A stretch of DNA of 64,000 nucleotides from Pseudolabrys taiwanensis (GCF_003367395.1 NZ_CP031417.1:3782001-3846000), one strand, 5' to 3'. Shown: positions 34,488 to 42,858, counted from the stretch's first letter. Numbers and translations are program-made. The notes: generated by a model from the letters alone, not told the origin.

Positions 34488-34670
34488 TTAGGGTTCGACC
34501 AGCTCGATCTGGCAATCGGTCTCGCAGGCCTCACAGAAGGCATGATCGAAGACCTGGGCGAGCTCCCATTCCTGCTGTTCGTTGGACCAGCAGGCCCAGG
34601 CATCACGAAGGACATTGTCGCCGCCGCAGCCGGTGCAGCGGGCGATGAGTTTGGGTCGTGTCTGGGACAT
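34488..34670 (-). CDS. small zinc-binding protein
   Basis: About 60 residues with Cys pairs in ARCTGCGGDNV and AFCEACETDC, a likely zinc site, and a Trp-rich middle (DAWACWSNEQQEWEL). This type is common on plasmids and mobile islands of alphaproteobacteria. It follows the nuclease gene by about 70 bases on the same strand. Confidence 0.7.
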   Translation of the reverse strand: MSQTRPKLIARCTGCGGDNVLRDAWACWSNEQQEWELAQVFDHAFCEACETDCQIELVEP

Positions 34671-34739
34671 GAACGAGGGAATTGTGGGCCGATGGCGGTC
34701 GCCGGCCGAGTGACCGGCGACCTTGGGTACGGTGACTGG

Positions 34740-35699
34740 TCAGTCAGTGATGAGGGCGTCGACCGCAGTGAAGTCGAGGTAGCGGTCATGAAGTAGGGCC
34801 GCGATGTTGGCGGCCCCGGAGCGCCTGATCGCCTCGATGTACTGTTCGTACGAAATGGCCTCGAACGGGATGATGCCGCCGGGTAGGAGGTGGGTTCGGT
34901 AGAGGGCGATCGCCTCCTGCGCGACCCGGTTCAGCGACGGGGCGATCACCATGAACCGGCCGGTGGTGTAGAGGCCGTTCTTGACCATCGTGTAGGCGAG
35001 CAGATGCTGTCGCCAGAGCTGCTGAAGCGGCGCGGTGCGCAGCTGTGGGTGATTGGGGTCGACGAAGAGGTCGGATTCTTGTGACACTTCGTCGTAGCGT
35101 GGACGGAGCCTTGCCGGCGGCTCGTTCAACGACTCGGTATATTTGACCTCGACCGCGACGAAGCCGTGTTCGCCGGCAGTCGTGGTGACTTTGAACAGCG
35201 TGTCGAATGCGGTCCGGTCATGAGTGAAGGCCGGGTGCCGGCGCGCTGGGCTGTGCTCAAAGAGGGTGGCGTTGACCTTTTTGACGAAATCGGGTGCGAG
35301 CCGACGAAGGACGGCGGTGGCGAGGCGCGGGTCCAGTGCGAGTGGGCCGATGAGATTGAAGCACGCCGGCATCGACGAAAGCATATTGCGGTAGAGGCGC
35401 TCGGTGTCGATGAGGGCGTCATCCTCGCGCCAGGCGACCTCGCGGCGTGCGAGTTTGGCGATCTCGGGGGTGATGAAGTTGGCGTCGCCGTGCTCCGGCG
35501 CGAGGAATGAACCGAGTTCGCGGGCCTTGTCGGTGTCGGTCGCCCAGAGTCCGATGGGCCAACCTTTGGCTTCACGAAGCAGGGCTTGGCGTGTGCGGGC
35601 GGCGGCGCGGAAGCGGTCGTCGGCGGGTTCGTGGACGTGGTGAGCCCGAAGAATGGCTTCGGGGATGAACGGCACGCGGCCGAGTGCAGCGGTCGACAT
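34740..35699 (-). CDS. PGN_0703-like putative restriction endonuclease (PD-(D/E)XK type)
   Basis: About 319 residues. The motif HGFVAVEVKYTES near residues 183-195 is the E-x-K half of a PD-(D/E)XK nuclease site, with an upstream acidic residue in FTHDRTAFDTLF. The gene layout resembles proteins annotated as PGN_0703-family putative restriction endonucleases. No methylase is adjacent. A 95-base piece of a related gene lies upstream in the opposite direction (35768). Possible roles are defence or processing of mobile-element DNA. Confidence 0.7.
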   Translation of the reverse strand: MSTAALGRVPFIPEAILRAHHVHEPADDRFRAAARTRQALLREAKGWPIGLWATDTDKARELGSFLAPEHGDANFITPEIAKLARREVAWREDDALIDTERLYRNMLSSMPACFNLIGPLALDPRLATAVLRRLAPDFVKKVNATLFEHSPARRHPAFTHDRTAFDTLFKVTTTAGEHGFVAVEVKYTESLNEPPARLRPRYDEVSQESDLFVDPNHPQLRTAPLQQLWRQHLLAYTMVKNGLYTTGRFMVIAPSLNRVAQEAIALYRTHLLPGGIIPFEAISYEQYIEAIRRSGAANIAALLHDRYLDFTAVDALITD

Positions 35700-35767
35700 G
35701 AAGAGTCCCTCGTGGATGGTGGGAGGGATTCGGTCGAGGGGGACAGCAATTTACATCAAGGAAGCGG

Positions 35768-35862
35768 ATATCCGGCCTTCACTCACGACCGGACGGCTTC
35801 GACGCGCTGTTCAAAGTGACCATGGCTGCCGGCGAATATGGCGTCGTCGCGGTCGAGGGGTA
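35768..35862 (+). pseudogene. inverted fragment of a PGN_0703-like nuclease gene
   Basis: The plus strand reads YPAFTHDRTA in one frame and FDALFKVTMAAGEYGVVAVE in the next, then a stop. This corresponds to HPAFTHDRTAFDTLFKVTTT and the catalytic VAVEVKY region of the intact gene on the minus strand (about 35155-35240), with roughly six bases in seven identical. It is a relic of a second, diverged copy. Confidence 0.7.
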
Positions 35863-35965
35863 GCAGCGCGGAAGATGGCCAGCTCGGCGGAGGAAGGGCG
35901 GATACGGAAATGGATAAAGAGATAGGTATGTAAAGGGATTAATAGGTAGGTTTAGTGAGTTGCAT

Positions 35966-36013
35966 GGGTTGGTGGGTGGGATAGGTCTGCCAGTGGGGGA
36001 TGGGGGATGGGGG
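35966..36013 (+). repeat. G-tract cluster, possible G-quadruplex
   Basis: Six runs of three to five G (GGGTTGGTGGGTGGG, then three GGGGGAT units) lie within 48 bases. The layout fits the rule for intramolecular G-quadruplex formation. It sits about 270 bases upstream of the nuclease start in a G- and A-rich, gene-poor strip (35866-36059). Confidence 0.4.
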
Positions 36014-36059
36014 ATATAGTGCGGCTCCCTCGCGTCGCACATTCAATATCAGATGCCCG

Positions 36060-36278
36060 TCAATCAGCCGGCGTGGACCGCGATCTGGCACCCCAAATGT
36101 CCTCCTTCGTGGGGTCCTCGATCGAAAAGAATTCAAGATCGCTGGCGCCGCACTCTCTGCAGACCAGCACCGGTGTCATGACGTGCCGGAAGTGCCGGTT
36201 CGGAGGGGAAGCCGCGATGAGGGAGCACTCACCGCAACGACGGCACGAATAGGCAAAGCGGAAGTTGATCTGGGTCAT
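36060..36278 (-). CDS. small zinc-finger-like protein
   Basis: About 72 residues with a Cys cluster SCRRCGECSLI near residue 12 and VCRECGASDLEFF near residue 40. It looks like a zinc ribbon. It points towards the nuclease gene. No RBS of note, and the open frame is short, so this is tentative. Confidence 0.45.
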   Translation of the reverse strand: MTQINFRFAYSCRRCGECSLIAASPPNRHFRHVMTPVLVCRECGASDLEFFSIEDPTKEDIWGARSRSTPAD

Positions 36279-36651
36279 GCCCAGGATTCAGCTCAGCTGC
36301 CGGCTAGTTGCTGACGCGCGAAGACGAGCTATATGGCGAATTCGGTGGTGGAGACGAAGTCGCCATTTCGGCGGTTTGGCTCAACGTTCGTGGCCGTTTG
36401 CCGCGGAAATTTGGTCATAGGTTTAGCGCGAGGCGGTCCCGCACGGCCTTGCGTCTCAAGACAACAGATGGAGCCGCCGAAAGGCGCCTTTCCTTCTTTT
36501 AGCGGATCGTTTGGGTGATTTACGTGCGCCCTAGCCCCTTCCGACGTTGGCCGGCGCTCCAACTGATCGCATCTGATAAAGAGCTTATATTTTTTCCTTG
36601 GTACGGCCCCGTTCATTCCGGACGGGAGCGTCGAACTGTACCGGCTCTATC
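36279..36651. other. gene-free stretch
   Basis: Short frames on both strands (for example 36329-36616 minus and 36333-36518 plus) overlap each other and show no family features. The end (36580-36610) is T-rich and may hold the promoter of the VapE-like operon. Nothing else seen. Confidence 0.4.
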
Positions 36652-37995
36652 ATGTCTCACGATTCTGACTATTCACTGCAACCAGCCCCAACCCATGACG
36701 ACCTTCCTGAGAACCCTTCGACGCCCCTGGCGCCGGCGGCACTGGCCGATCCCTTCCAGGCGGTCACCGGCCCCCGTTCATTGGTCCCGATATATCTCGA
36801 CTATCATGGGTTGATAGTAACTGCCGATGCCAATCTCAGACGCGCGGTCCCCGTCGGGGCCGATATGAGGGTGCGACTTCGTATCAAGCCCATCGATGAC
36901 AAAATACTTACCGACGAGATTGTCGAATTCTGCGCGCGCGCCGGCTACGCCTTTGCCAAGGCAGACATCTCCCGTGCCGTACGTCTGACCATTCAGGACC
37001 GCGCGGTCGAGCGCCGGGCGGCGGTCATGGAACGACTGATCGAAACCGGCTTGACGCGAGAGGAGACCATGCGTGCGGACAAGCACTTCGCGCTCTTCGC
37101 CACGGTTTTCGATGCGCCGGAAGCGATCGTAGTTCGCGGTCTGAAGCAGTTCATGTTCCAGGTCAAGCGCAAGCAGCTTCAGGAGAAGGTCGGCCACCCG
37201 CTGATGCCGATCATCATGAACAGGGTGCAGGGCTCCGGCAAGTCGGAGCTCGTTCTCCGTATGTTGAAGCCGCTCGAGGAGTTGGCAAGCGATCCCGTTC
37301 CGTTTTCCGAGGTCGCCGATCCCCGTAGTAGCGCATTATTCTCCTATGCTGTCGTGAATATCGATGATGCGGGGCGCTTGAAGAGCGGCAACGTGCCGGA
37401 CCTCAAAGCCGCGATTACGGCGATGCACAAGCAGAACCGTGTGCTTGGCACTTCGAAGCAGCGGCGGATCGTCAATCTGGCAAGCTTCATCGCCTCGACC
37501 AACGAGAACATCCTCTCGTTGGTGCCGGATGAGACCGGCCACCGTCGCTTCTTGCTCCTTCCCATGAAGAACGGTGCGGTCGAGAAGGGCGGATCGCCGG
37601 AAGTATGGTCGACCATTAACAGTTTGGACTTTGATCTGATGTGGCGATCGGTTCCGATCGATGGTGAGGAGCCGATCAAAGCGGTGCTTGACCAGTTGCA
37701 CGTATATCAGGCCAGCTATGTGCCGCCGGATCCCATCTTGACGTGGCTTATGTCGTTTGATCCTTCTTCCGAGGCCGTTCGGAACATCACGGCGCCTCAC
37801 GGTGACGGTGGGCAGAAGATTTATGCTGAGAAGCTTTATAAGCTTTATTGCGATGAGGCCGACGATCCGGTCACCAACACGTCGTTCGGCAAGGCCGTCA
37901 AGGGCTACATCGATGCCGGGCTGCCTGGGATTCCGTTTTCTGCACGGGAGCGCTCCAACGACGCGCGTTACTATGTACTGAAATCGCCGCGATGA
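36652..37995 (+). CDS. VapE-like P-loop primase/helicase-type ATPase
   Basis: About 447 residues from the ATG at 36652. The C-terminal half has Walker A QGSGKS (193-198), Walker B VVNIDD (234-239), ASTNENI (281-287) as sensor 1 and DETGHRRF (293-300) with the arginine finger, the order seen in virulence-associated E / phage D5-like superfamily 3 ATPases. The N-terminal half is unassigned. In mobile elements this family opens the origin and may work with a primase. It leads a run of four co-oriented genes that continues with the clamp-loader-like genes. Confidence 0.75.
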   Translation: MSHDSDYSLQPAPTHDDLPENPSTPLAPAALADPFQAVTGPRSLVPIYLDYHGLIVTADANLRRAVPVGADMRVRLRIKPIDDKILTDEIVEFCARAGYAFAKADISRAVRLTIQDRAVERRAAVMERLIETGLTREETMRADKHFALFATVFDAPEAIVVRGLKQFMFQVKRKQLQEKVGHPLMPIIMNRVQGSGKSELVLRMLKPLEELASDPVPFSEVADPRSSALFSYAVVNIDDAGRLKSGNVPDLKAAITAMHKQNRVLGTSKQRRIVNLASFIASTNENILSLVPDETGHRRFLLLPMKNGAVEKGGSPEVWSTINSLDFDLMWRSVPIDGEEPIKAVLDQLHVYQASYVPPDPILTWLMSFDPSSEAVRNITAPHGDGGQKIYAEKLYKLYCDEADDPVTNTSFGKAVKGYIDAGLPGIPFSARERSNDARYYVLKSPR

Positions 37996-38000
37996 TGATC

Positions 38001-38039
38001 AGGCCTGCGAGGCGCTTCCGCTCGTCGTCTCGCAGGCCT
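38001..38039 (+). promoter_or_regulatory. long inverted repeat after the VapE-like gene
   Basis: AGGCCTGCGAG (38001-38011) and CTCGCAGGCCT (38029-38039) are perfect complements with a 17-base loop. There is no T tract after it, so it may be an attenuator or protein-binding hairpin rather than a terminator. It merges with the CTACAC repeats. Confidence 0.5.
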
Positions 38040-38069
38040 ACACGGCTACACACCCTACACGCCCTACAG
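38038..38069 (+). repeat. four CTACAC-type iterated repeats
   Basis: CTACAC at 38038, 38046 and 38055 and CTACAG at 38064 occur at spacings of 8, 9 and 9 bases, directly before the clamp-loader ATPase gene. They could be iteron-like binding sites. Confidence 0.5.
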
Positions 38070-38076
38070 TTGATCC

Positions 38077-40131
38077 ATGACTACCGATCCAGAACGCTAC
38101 GACAAGATTTATCGACCTAGAACGTTTTCGGAGGTTTTGGGTCAAGACGACATAGTGCGTCATCTCCGATCACTGATTGGACGGAATAAGCTTCGGCGCA
38201 ATCTGCTTTTGTGCGGCGATCGGGGGGCAGGCAAGACTACCTTGGCGCGGCTTTACGCTGCGGCTCTCAATTGTGAGAGCAATCTGCCAGATGGATCGGC
38301 ATGCGGCACCTGCGAAACCTGCAGGGATCCCAATGGTGGTGGTCTGTTCGAATACGACACCGCCGGCCTTAATAAGGAAGAGCGCGAGAGCATTGGTGCC
38401 CTTCTGGCCCAAGCACGGATATCGAAATGTCGAGGCAGCGTTAAGGTCATTTTCCTCGACGAAGCACATGCCCTAGATGACGACGCCATTGATCTACTTC
38501 TGAAAGAGATCGAGGATGATCGGCACGGCTTTGTGTTTTGCTTAGCCACGACGGCCCCTGCCAAGCTGGGTGAGGCGCTGATCTCCCGCCTGATGGTCCA
38601 TAGGGTACGGGCTCTCGCGCCAGACACTGCCCTACAACTGCTCAGGGATATCGCAGCAAAGCAAAGCATTGATTACGATCCCAAGGCGCTGCAGCTTCTG
38701 GCCGCCGTAAAGAGGAATTATCCGCGTGATCTCGTCATTGGACTTGAGCAGATTTCCGGCCCTGGCGATCGGATCACCGTCGAACTGGTCAAGGAAGCGT
38801 TTGGCGTCGATCAAATCGACATCCTGCATGCCTACGGTTTAGCATTTGCCAAAGGGCAGTTTGATCGCGCGAGCGAGATTTTATCCGCTTGGCAGGAAAG
38901 CCCTCTTAGAAAAGCTGAATGGATTCGAAACTATATTGTATCCCTCTATTACAATGTGGTTTTGGGTCGGGATGTGGTGGTCGATCCCTTGCTGCACGGG
39001 GCGATCCGGGAACAGGGTGCGGTCGTATCAGAGCTACAGCAACGCCTGGGGCTGACCGCAGGCAGGGATCTCCGGGAACACTGGGAAAGCCTGTTGCAAT
39101 TTTGGGCTCGTCATCGTCTCGATGACGACGCCGGCGCACAACTGACGATCGCATTGTTTGAACGGCAGATCGATATCTTGCGCGACGATTCGCCTCTGAG
39201 CGCATCTCGCTCTCCCATCGTCCCTGTGGCGCCGCCGCCGATGGTAGAAGCGAGCTCCGATGCAATGGGATGCACTGTCATTCGATCTGCCTCAGAGTAT
39301 ATGAGTGCGGCGGAGGTCCGCGAGATTATCAATCGCGCATCATTCTTCATCCAGCACCATGGAAAGCTCTTCAATGTTGCTCTGACTATGCGTCCCTTTG
39401 CAGCCTCGGAACCGGAAGCCGTTGAGGCGATTGCTGCATTCCGACGTAAACTTGCCGGCGTGTTGTCGGCAAAAGGTGAGGATGGGTGGGGCGGCGCGAT
39501 CTTGATTGATCGCAGCGAAGAAAGGGGCGTTCACGCCCGCTTTACAGGCCATGTTCCGGGTGTTGCCGAGCAGTTCCGGCCAGAGTTCGAACAATTTCTC
39601 GGCGAATGCAGGCGCCGCGCCTCCGATGATGGCGATTGCGAAATCCAGAGCGAGGTTGCGCCGGCGGGCGGAAAGCAGGCTCTCCGGTTTCATTGGAAGG
39701 CCGTGCTGGATTTGTGCGCCAGCCTTTACGAACCGGGGCTCGATAGTTCATTTGCGAGCACTCGCCGCGGAATTCTCGATAGGCTCGGTGTCCGGGTTAA
39801 GGATCGACGTGATCCGCGGCCAATATCACCACCGCGTCTTAGTTTCATTGGCGGGCTGACAGATGAAGCCTTGCAAGAGGCGAGCCGCTTCAACATGACG
39901 TTTTTGTCCGCTTATGATGATAGTGCCTTCGATCGCATTCGTGACGGCTGGGAGCTAAAAGAGGCTGCAGACCGGCGTCGCGAGTTCAATGATCGGCAGA
40001 CGAAATTCGCGTCCTTATCGCGGCAATTCACTGGCGATCAACTAAAGCAAGAGCAAGACGTCTTGCTTGGAAAGTGGCCATCAGACGCCAAATTCCGGCT
40101 GAGAAGTTGGCCGGTTTGGTGGCAGCAGTAG
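38077..40131 (+). CDS. DnaX-like clamp-loader ATPase (gamma/tau-like) with extra C-terminal domain
   Basis: About 684 residues. Residues 1-230 are the DnaX ATPase: YRPRTFSEVLGQ at 12-23, Walker A GDRGAGKT (47-54), zinc Cys 66, 76, 79 and 82, Walker B VIFLDEAHA (124-132). The usual SRC motif is SRL (170-172). A helical collar-like part spans about 235-350. The last 255 residues, after a Pro/Ser linker near 385-400, are not the tau tail and are not recognised (FNVALTMRPFAASEPEA, LRFHWKAVLDLCASLYEPG). The housekeeping dnaX lies elsewhere; this is an accessory copy. It is followed 13 to 33 bases later by the delta-like gene. Confidence 0.82.
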   Translation: MTTDPERYDKIYRPRTFSEVLGQDDIVRHLRSLIGRNKLRRNLLLCGDRGAGKTTLARLYAAALNCESNLPDGSACGTCETCRDPNGGGLFEYDTAGLNKEERESIGALLAQARISKCRGSVKVIFLDEAHALDDDAIDLLLKEIEDDRHGFVFCLATTAPAKLGEALISRLMVHRVRALAPDTALQLLRDIAAKQSIDYDPKALQLLAAVKRNYPRDLVIGLEQISGPGDRITVELVKEAFGVDQIDILHAYGLAFAKGQFDRASEILSAWQESPLRKAEWIRNYIVSLYYNVVLGRDVVVDPLLHGAIREQGAVVSELQQRLGLTAGRDLREHWESLLQFWARHRLDDDAGAQLTIALFERQIDILRDDSPLSASRSPIVPVAPPPMVEASSDAMGCTVIRSASEYMSAAEVREIINRASFFIQHHGKLFNVALTMRPFAASEPEAVEAIAAFRRKLAGVLSAKGEDGWGGAILIDRSEERGVHARFTGHVPGVAEQFRPEFEQFLGECRRRASDDGDCEIQSEVAPAGGKQALRFHWKAVLDLCASLYEPGLDSSFASTRRGILDRLGVRVKDRRDPRPISPPRLSFIGGLTDEALQEASRFNMTFLSAYDDSAFDRIRDGWELKEAADRRREFNDRQTKFASLSRQFTGDQLKQEQDVLLGKWPSDAKFRLRSWPVWWQQ

Positions 40132-40164
40132 TGGGGTGGTTTCTTGCTCGACGTGGAGTTCTTA

Positions 40165-41328
40165 ATGCGACCGCATTTTGCGGGAGCGATCATCTATCGA
40201 TATCGATCCGGTATATTAGTGTCGCGTGTGATGCGCGCGATCGTATCTGAACTCGACCGCCAGGGGCTGATTCTCGAGGGCGTTCCCCTCTCGGGTTTGG
40301 ACAAGTTTCTTATCTCGACGCAGCTATTTGAGATGGCCGCGTTCTGCGATGTAAAAACCCGCCAAGTGTCAGAGGCGGTCAAAGAAAATCTGACGGCTCC
40401 GAATGGCAAGAAAATGGTTCTCTTCATCGCCCATAACAATCCGCTGTTCGATGACCCTCTTTGGACGGAGATTGGCAAGCGGTGCCAGATCATAGAGGAG
40501 CCGCTCGTGACGCCGTCGACTATGTCGGCAGTTATGAGCTACTTCTGGTCAACAACGGACATGCCATTCGGTCCAATTAATCCTGGCGCGTTCGAAGCCT
40601 TGCTGTGGCCGCTAATGAATTGGCAGGAGGAGTGGGAGCTCAATGAGTTCTGGCGCCGCTTAGACGAGCTTCTGGTGTATTTTGACGAAGTTACAGGCAC
40701 CTTTTCCGATCTAGCTATAAGCACGCAGGCTTCCGAACGTCGTGCGTTTCTCCGACCACTTCGTCGTCTTGTCGAGAACGAGGAACGGGATGCCATCGAC
40801 CAATTTGTAAGAAGCGTTGCGGATCGGCTACGCCAGCGCGAAGGGCGCCCGGTCGATGCCATCGCTGACTTGTATCGGTTCACGCGCGAACTGCTCTCGA
40901 ATGAGGCTAGCGTGATACGTAGCCCAGAGAGCCACTTGCTGTGGGCGGTGGCCGTGTTGGTCGGGGGTCGACGCTTGAATGCATTGTTGAACGAGGCACA
41001 AGAGGACATCACGCCACATGCGGACGGCCTCGTGACAGCGTTCGATCTTCTCTGCCGCGACTTTCATTCACGCCAGCGCATTCGAGCGACGACCAATCCG
41101 TTCGCAGATTGGTGGGAGGAGCTCGACGCTATTCTGATGAACTTTGCCGAATGCCAGCCGCGTCGGTGGCTGACCCCAGAAGAGCGCACGGTGTTGCAAC
41201 TTGCGACCAATCTGGCCGCCATTGGGAACGGAGCCGACAGTCCGGCGTGGGTTGCAAGACTCGGATCACTTGTTGGGAGCGCCGCTCGGGAGCGTCGTGA
41301 ACGGGAGCTCGCTCGGTCCGCAGCATGA
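40165..41328 (+). CDS. delta-subunit-like (HolA-like) protein, inferred
   Basis: About 387 residues, no P-loop. The N-terminal half has the outline of clamp-loader delta: LDKFLISTQLFEMAAFCDVK, where Leu54-Phe55 fall where E. coli delta has the Leu-Phe pair that opens the clamp; then KKMVLFIAHNNPLFDDPLW and RCQIIEEPLVTPSTM, matching the 'value-of-strand, then pairwise comparison' pattern of HolA. Identity to real HolA is low, so this is inference strengthened by position between two clamp-loader genes. The ATG at 40165 has GGAG six bases upstream; a TTG at 40144 is the alternative. Its stop overlaps the next ATG (ATGA). Confidence 0.6.
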   Translation: MRPHFAGAIIYRYRSGILVSRVMRAIVSELDRQGLILEGVPLSGLDKFLISTQLFEMAAFCDVKTRQVSEAVKENLTAPNGKKMVLFIAHNNPLFDDPLWTEIGKRCQIIEEPLVTPSTMSAVMSYFWSTTDMPFGPINPGAFEALLWPLMNWQEEWELNEFWRRLDELLVYFDEVTGTFSDLAISTQASERRAFLRPLRRLVENEERDAIDQFVRSVADRLRQREGRPVDAIADLYRFTRELLSNEASVIRSPESHLLWAVAVLVGGRRLNALLNEAQEDITPHADGLVTAFDLLCRDFHSRQRIRATTNPFADWWEELDAILMNFAECQPRRWLTPEERTVLQLATNLAAIGNGADSPAWVARLGSLVGSAARERRERELARSAA

Positions 41329-42467
41329 CGATATTGACGCCTGATATTGAGCATTCATGTTTTCCGCCCCGCTCTCTTGCTGACATCGTCGGGCAGAAAC
41401 AGGTAGTGGAGCGGCTTAGAAGCCGTTTTCGGCGCAATCAGCATGACACAGCACTTCTTCTTTACGGCCCTGATGGCGTAGGCAAGCGGACCGTCGCCAA
41501 CCTGTACGCGAGGGCATTGCTGTGCGACCAGCCGAGAGCAGATTCGGCTGTACCGTGCGGAGTGTGTTCTGCCTGTCGAACTCCCGTAGGCAACAACTTC
41601 GATTGTCTCGAAATCGAAGCGGGCATCAGCAGCGCCAAAGAGAGAGTTCGTGAGTTGAAGGAAAAGCTGAGCGAGTGGCTCCGCACAGTCCCCATTGGTC
41701 CCCGTCATATCTTGATCGTCGACGGCTTCGAGCGTGCGTCGCCGGAATTGGTTGACGCGCTTCTTAAGCCGCTCGAGAAGGAGGAGAACGAGAGAGCGCC
41801 GGCCACACCTACAACGGTCATTTTTCTTACCGAAACGCTTGAGGGGGTGCGCCAGGCCGGGCAATCGAGATGTGAGGTCGAGCGTCTTCGACCGCTCCCT
41901 GACATCGAAGCTCGTTGCTTAATCGCGCGGATGCTTAGCGCCCGGGGGAACGTCAGGCTTGATGACGATGCGTTTGACTCTTTTGTTGTTGGAAGCCGAG
42001 GCCTGCCGGGCTTGATTGCTCACGCGCTTGATAGTCTTTCAAATGACGCCAATGTAGATGCACGGCACATTCGCCAAATCTTCGATATCGATTGGGCGGA
42101 TAGCGCAGGATCGTATTGGTTGAAACTGTTCGAGAGGTCCCCGAACGAGGAACAGCGGGATTCGTTTTCGACCGACTTTCCCATAGCGACTTTAGTTTCA
42201 AGGTTGCGAGGAGTTTGGGCCCGTCTATATGCATCAATGGTGAACTCTCGACCTATCCGGTTTGATGAGCCGGCGCTCCACTTTTTAGATGAAGCACTCC
42301 TTCAGCGCCTCTGTCAGCACCTGAAGGAGCGCGCGTTTCGGAAAAAGCAGGGCGTTATGGCGCTTTGGTCCGACATTGCCGGCGTACTGCTCCAAGAGAA
42401 CTTCGCCGACGAAGGCGGAAGATGCCTGCTTGAACGAGAAGTCGCAGCCCTGATCCGAGTGGACTAG
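41325..42467 (+). CDS. delta'-like (HolB-like) clamp-loader protein
   Basis: About 380 residues. FPPRSLADIVGQKQVVERL and LLLYGPDGVGKRTVANLY resemble DnaX/HolB. Zinc Cys 67, 78, 81 and 84 and the SRC motif (181-183) are present. Two ATPase motifs are degenerate: the residue after the Walker A Lys is Arg (GKR, 53-55) and Walker B reads HILIVDGFE with Gly for the catalytic Glu (128-136). A non-hydrolysing subunit is exactly what delta' is in the bacterial loader. It is translationally coupled to the delta-like gene. Confidence 0.8.
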   Translation: MTILTPDIEHSCFPPRSLADIVGQKQVVERLRSRFRRNQHDTALLLYGPDGVGKRTVANLYARALLCDQPRADSAVPCGVCSACRTPVGNNFDCLEIEAGISSAKERVRELKEKLSEWLRTVPIGPRHILIVDGFERASPELVDALLKPLEKEENERAPATPTTVIFLTETLEGVRQAGQSRCEVERLRPLPDIEARCLIARMLSARGNVRLDDDAFDSFVVGSRGLPGLIAHALDSLSNDANVDARHIRQIFDIDWADSAGSYWLKLFERSPNEEQRDSFSTDFPIATLVSRLRGVWARLYASMVNSRPIRFDEPALHFLDEALLQRLCQHLKERAFRKKQGVMALWSDIAGVLLQENFADEGGRCLLEREVAALIRVD

Positions 42468-42858
42468 ATGTTGGAGGCCCCGTCACAACGTTCAGTCGGT
42501 GGAAAATAGCGGGCACCCAATGACTGGGGTGTCATCTGACCACGGGAAGTCGGCGCGCGGCCGGCGGTTCGAACTTCCGGAAGCGGTAGCTGGATAGACA
42601 CAAGGAGCTGATCCAAATGACCCGTCGAGCAATGGCGGCGCTCTCCATCAGGGTGAGCCGTAGGAGGAGCGGAGCCATCCGATGAGAACTTCGCTTGCTC
42701 GCTCGAGTGACGGCAGTGAGCGCTCTTACGGAGTGCGTATGGGGAGCAACTGAGTTCGACGTCGCGATGTGCGCAGGGCTCTCACTGTATCTACTAAAAC
42801 TCATACATTCTTGCATAAAGGAGGCTCTCATCGGGCTACTCACGTTCGAGAGGAGCTT
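42468..42858. other. gene-free stretch after the clamp-loader operon
   Basis: Short open frames on both strands (42532-42843 minus, 42695-42952 plus) are not convincing: they overlap and have skewed composition. No hairpin with a T tract was found. No function assigned. Confidence 0.4.

Noticed and set aside
35779..36042. 87-codon Pro/Tyr-rich minus-strand frame
   Set aside because: It is the complement of the G-tract region and of the inverted nuclease relic, so its composition is explained by those.
36329..36616. 95-codon minus-strand frame upstream of the VapE-like gene
   Set aside because: No recognisable domain, overlapping open frames on the other strand, and it would occupy the promoter region.
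36652..37995. VapE-like gene as a virulence factor
   Set aside because: The family name is historical; the SF3-type ATPase motifs and linkage to replication genes point to element replication.
42532..42843. 103-codon minus-strand frame after the clamp-loader operon
   Set aside because: Composition is Ser/Arg/Met-rich, there is no RBS, and it overlaps a plus-strand frame of equal quality.
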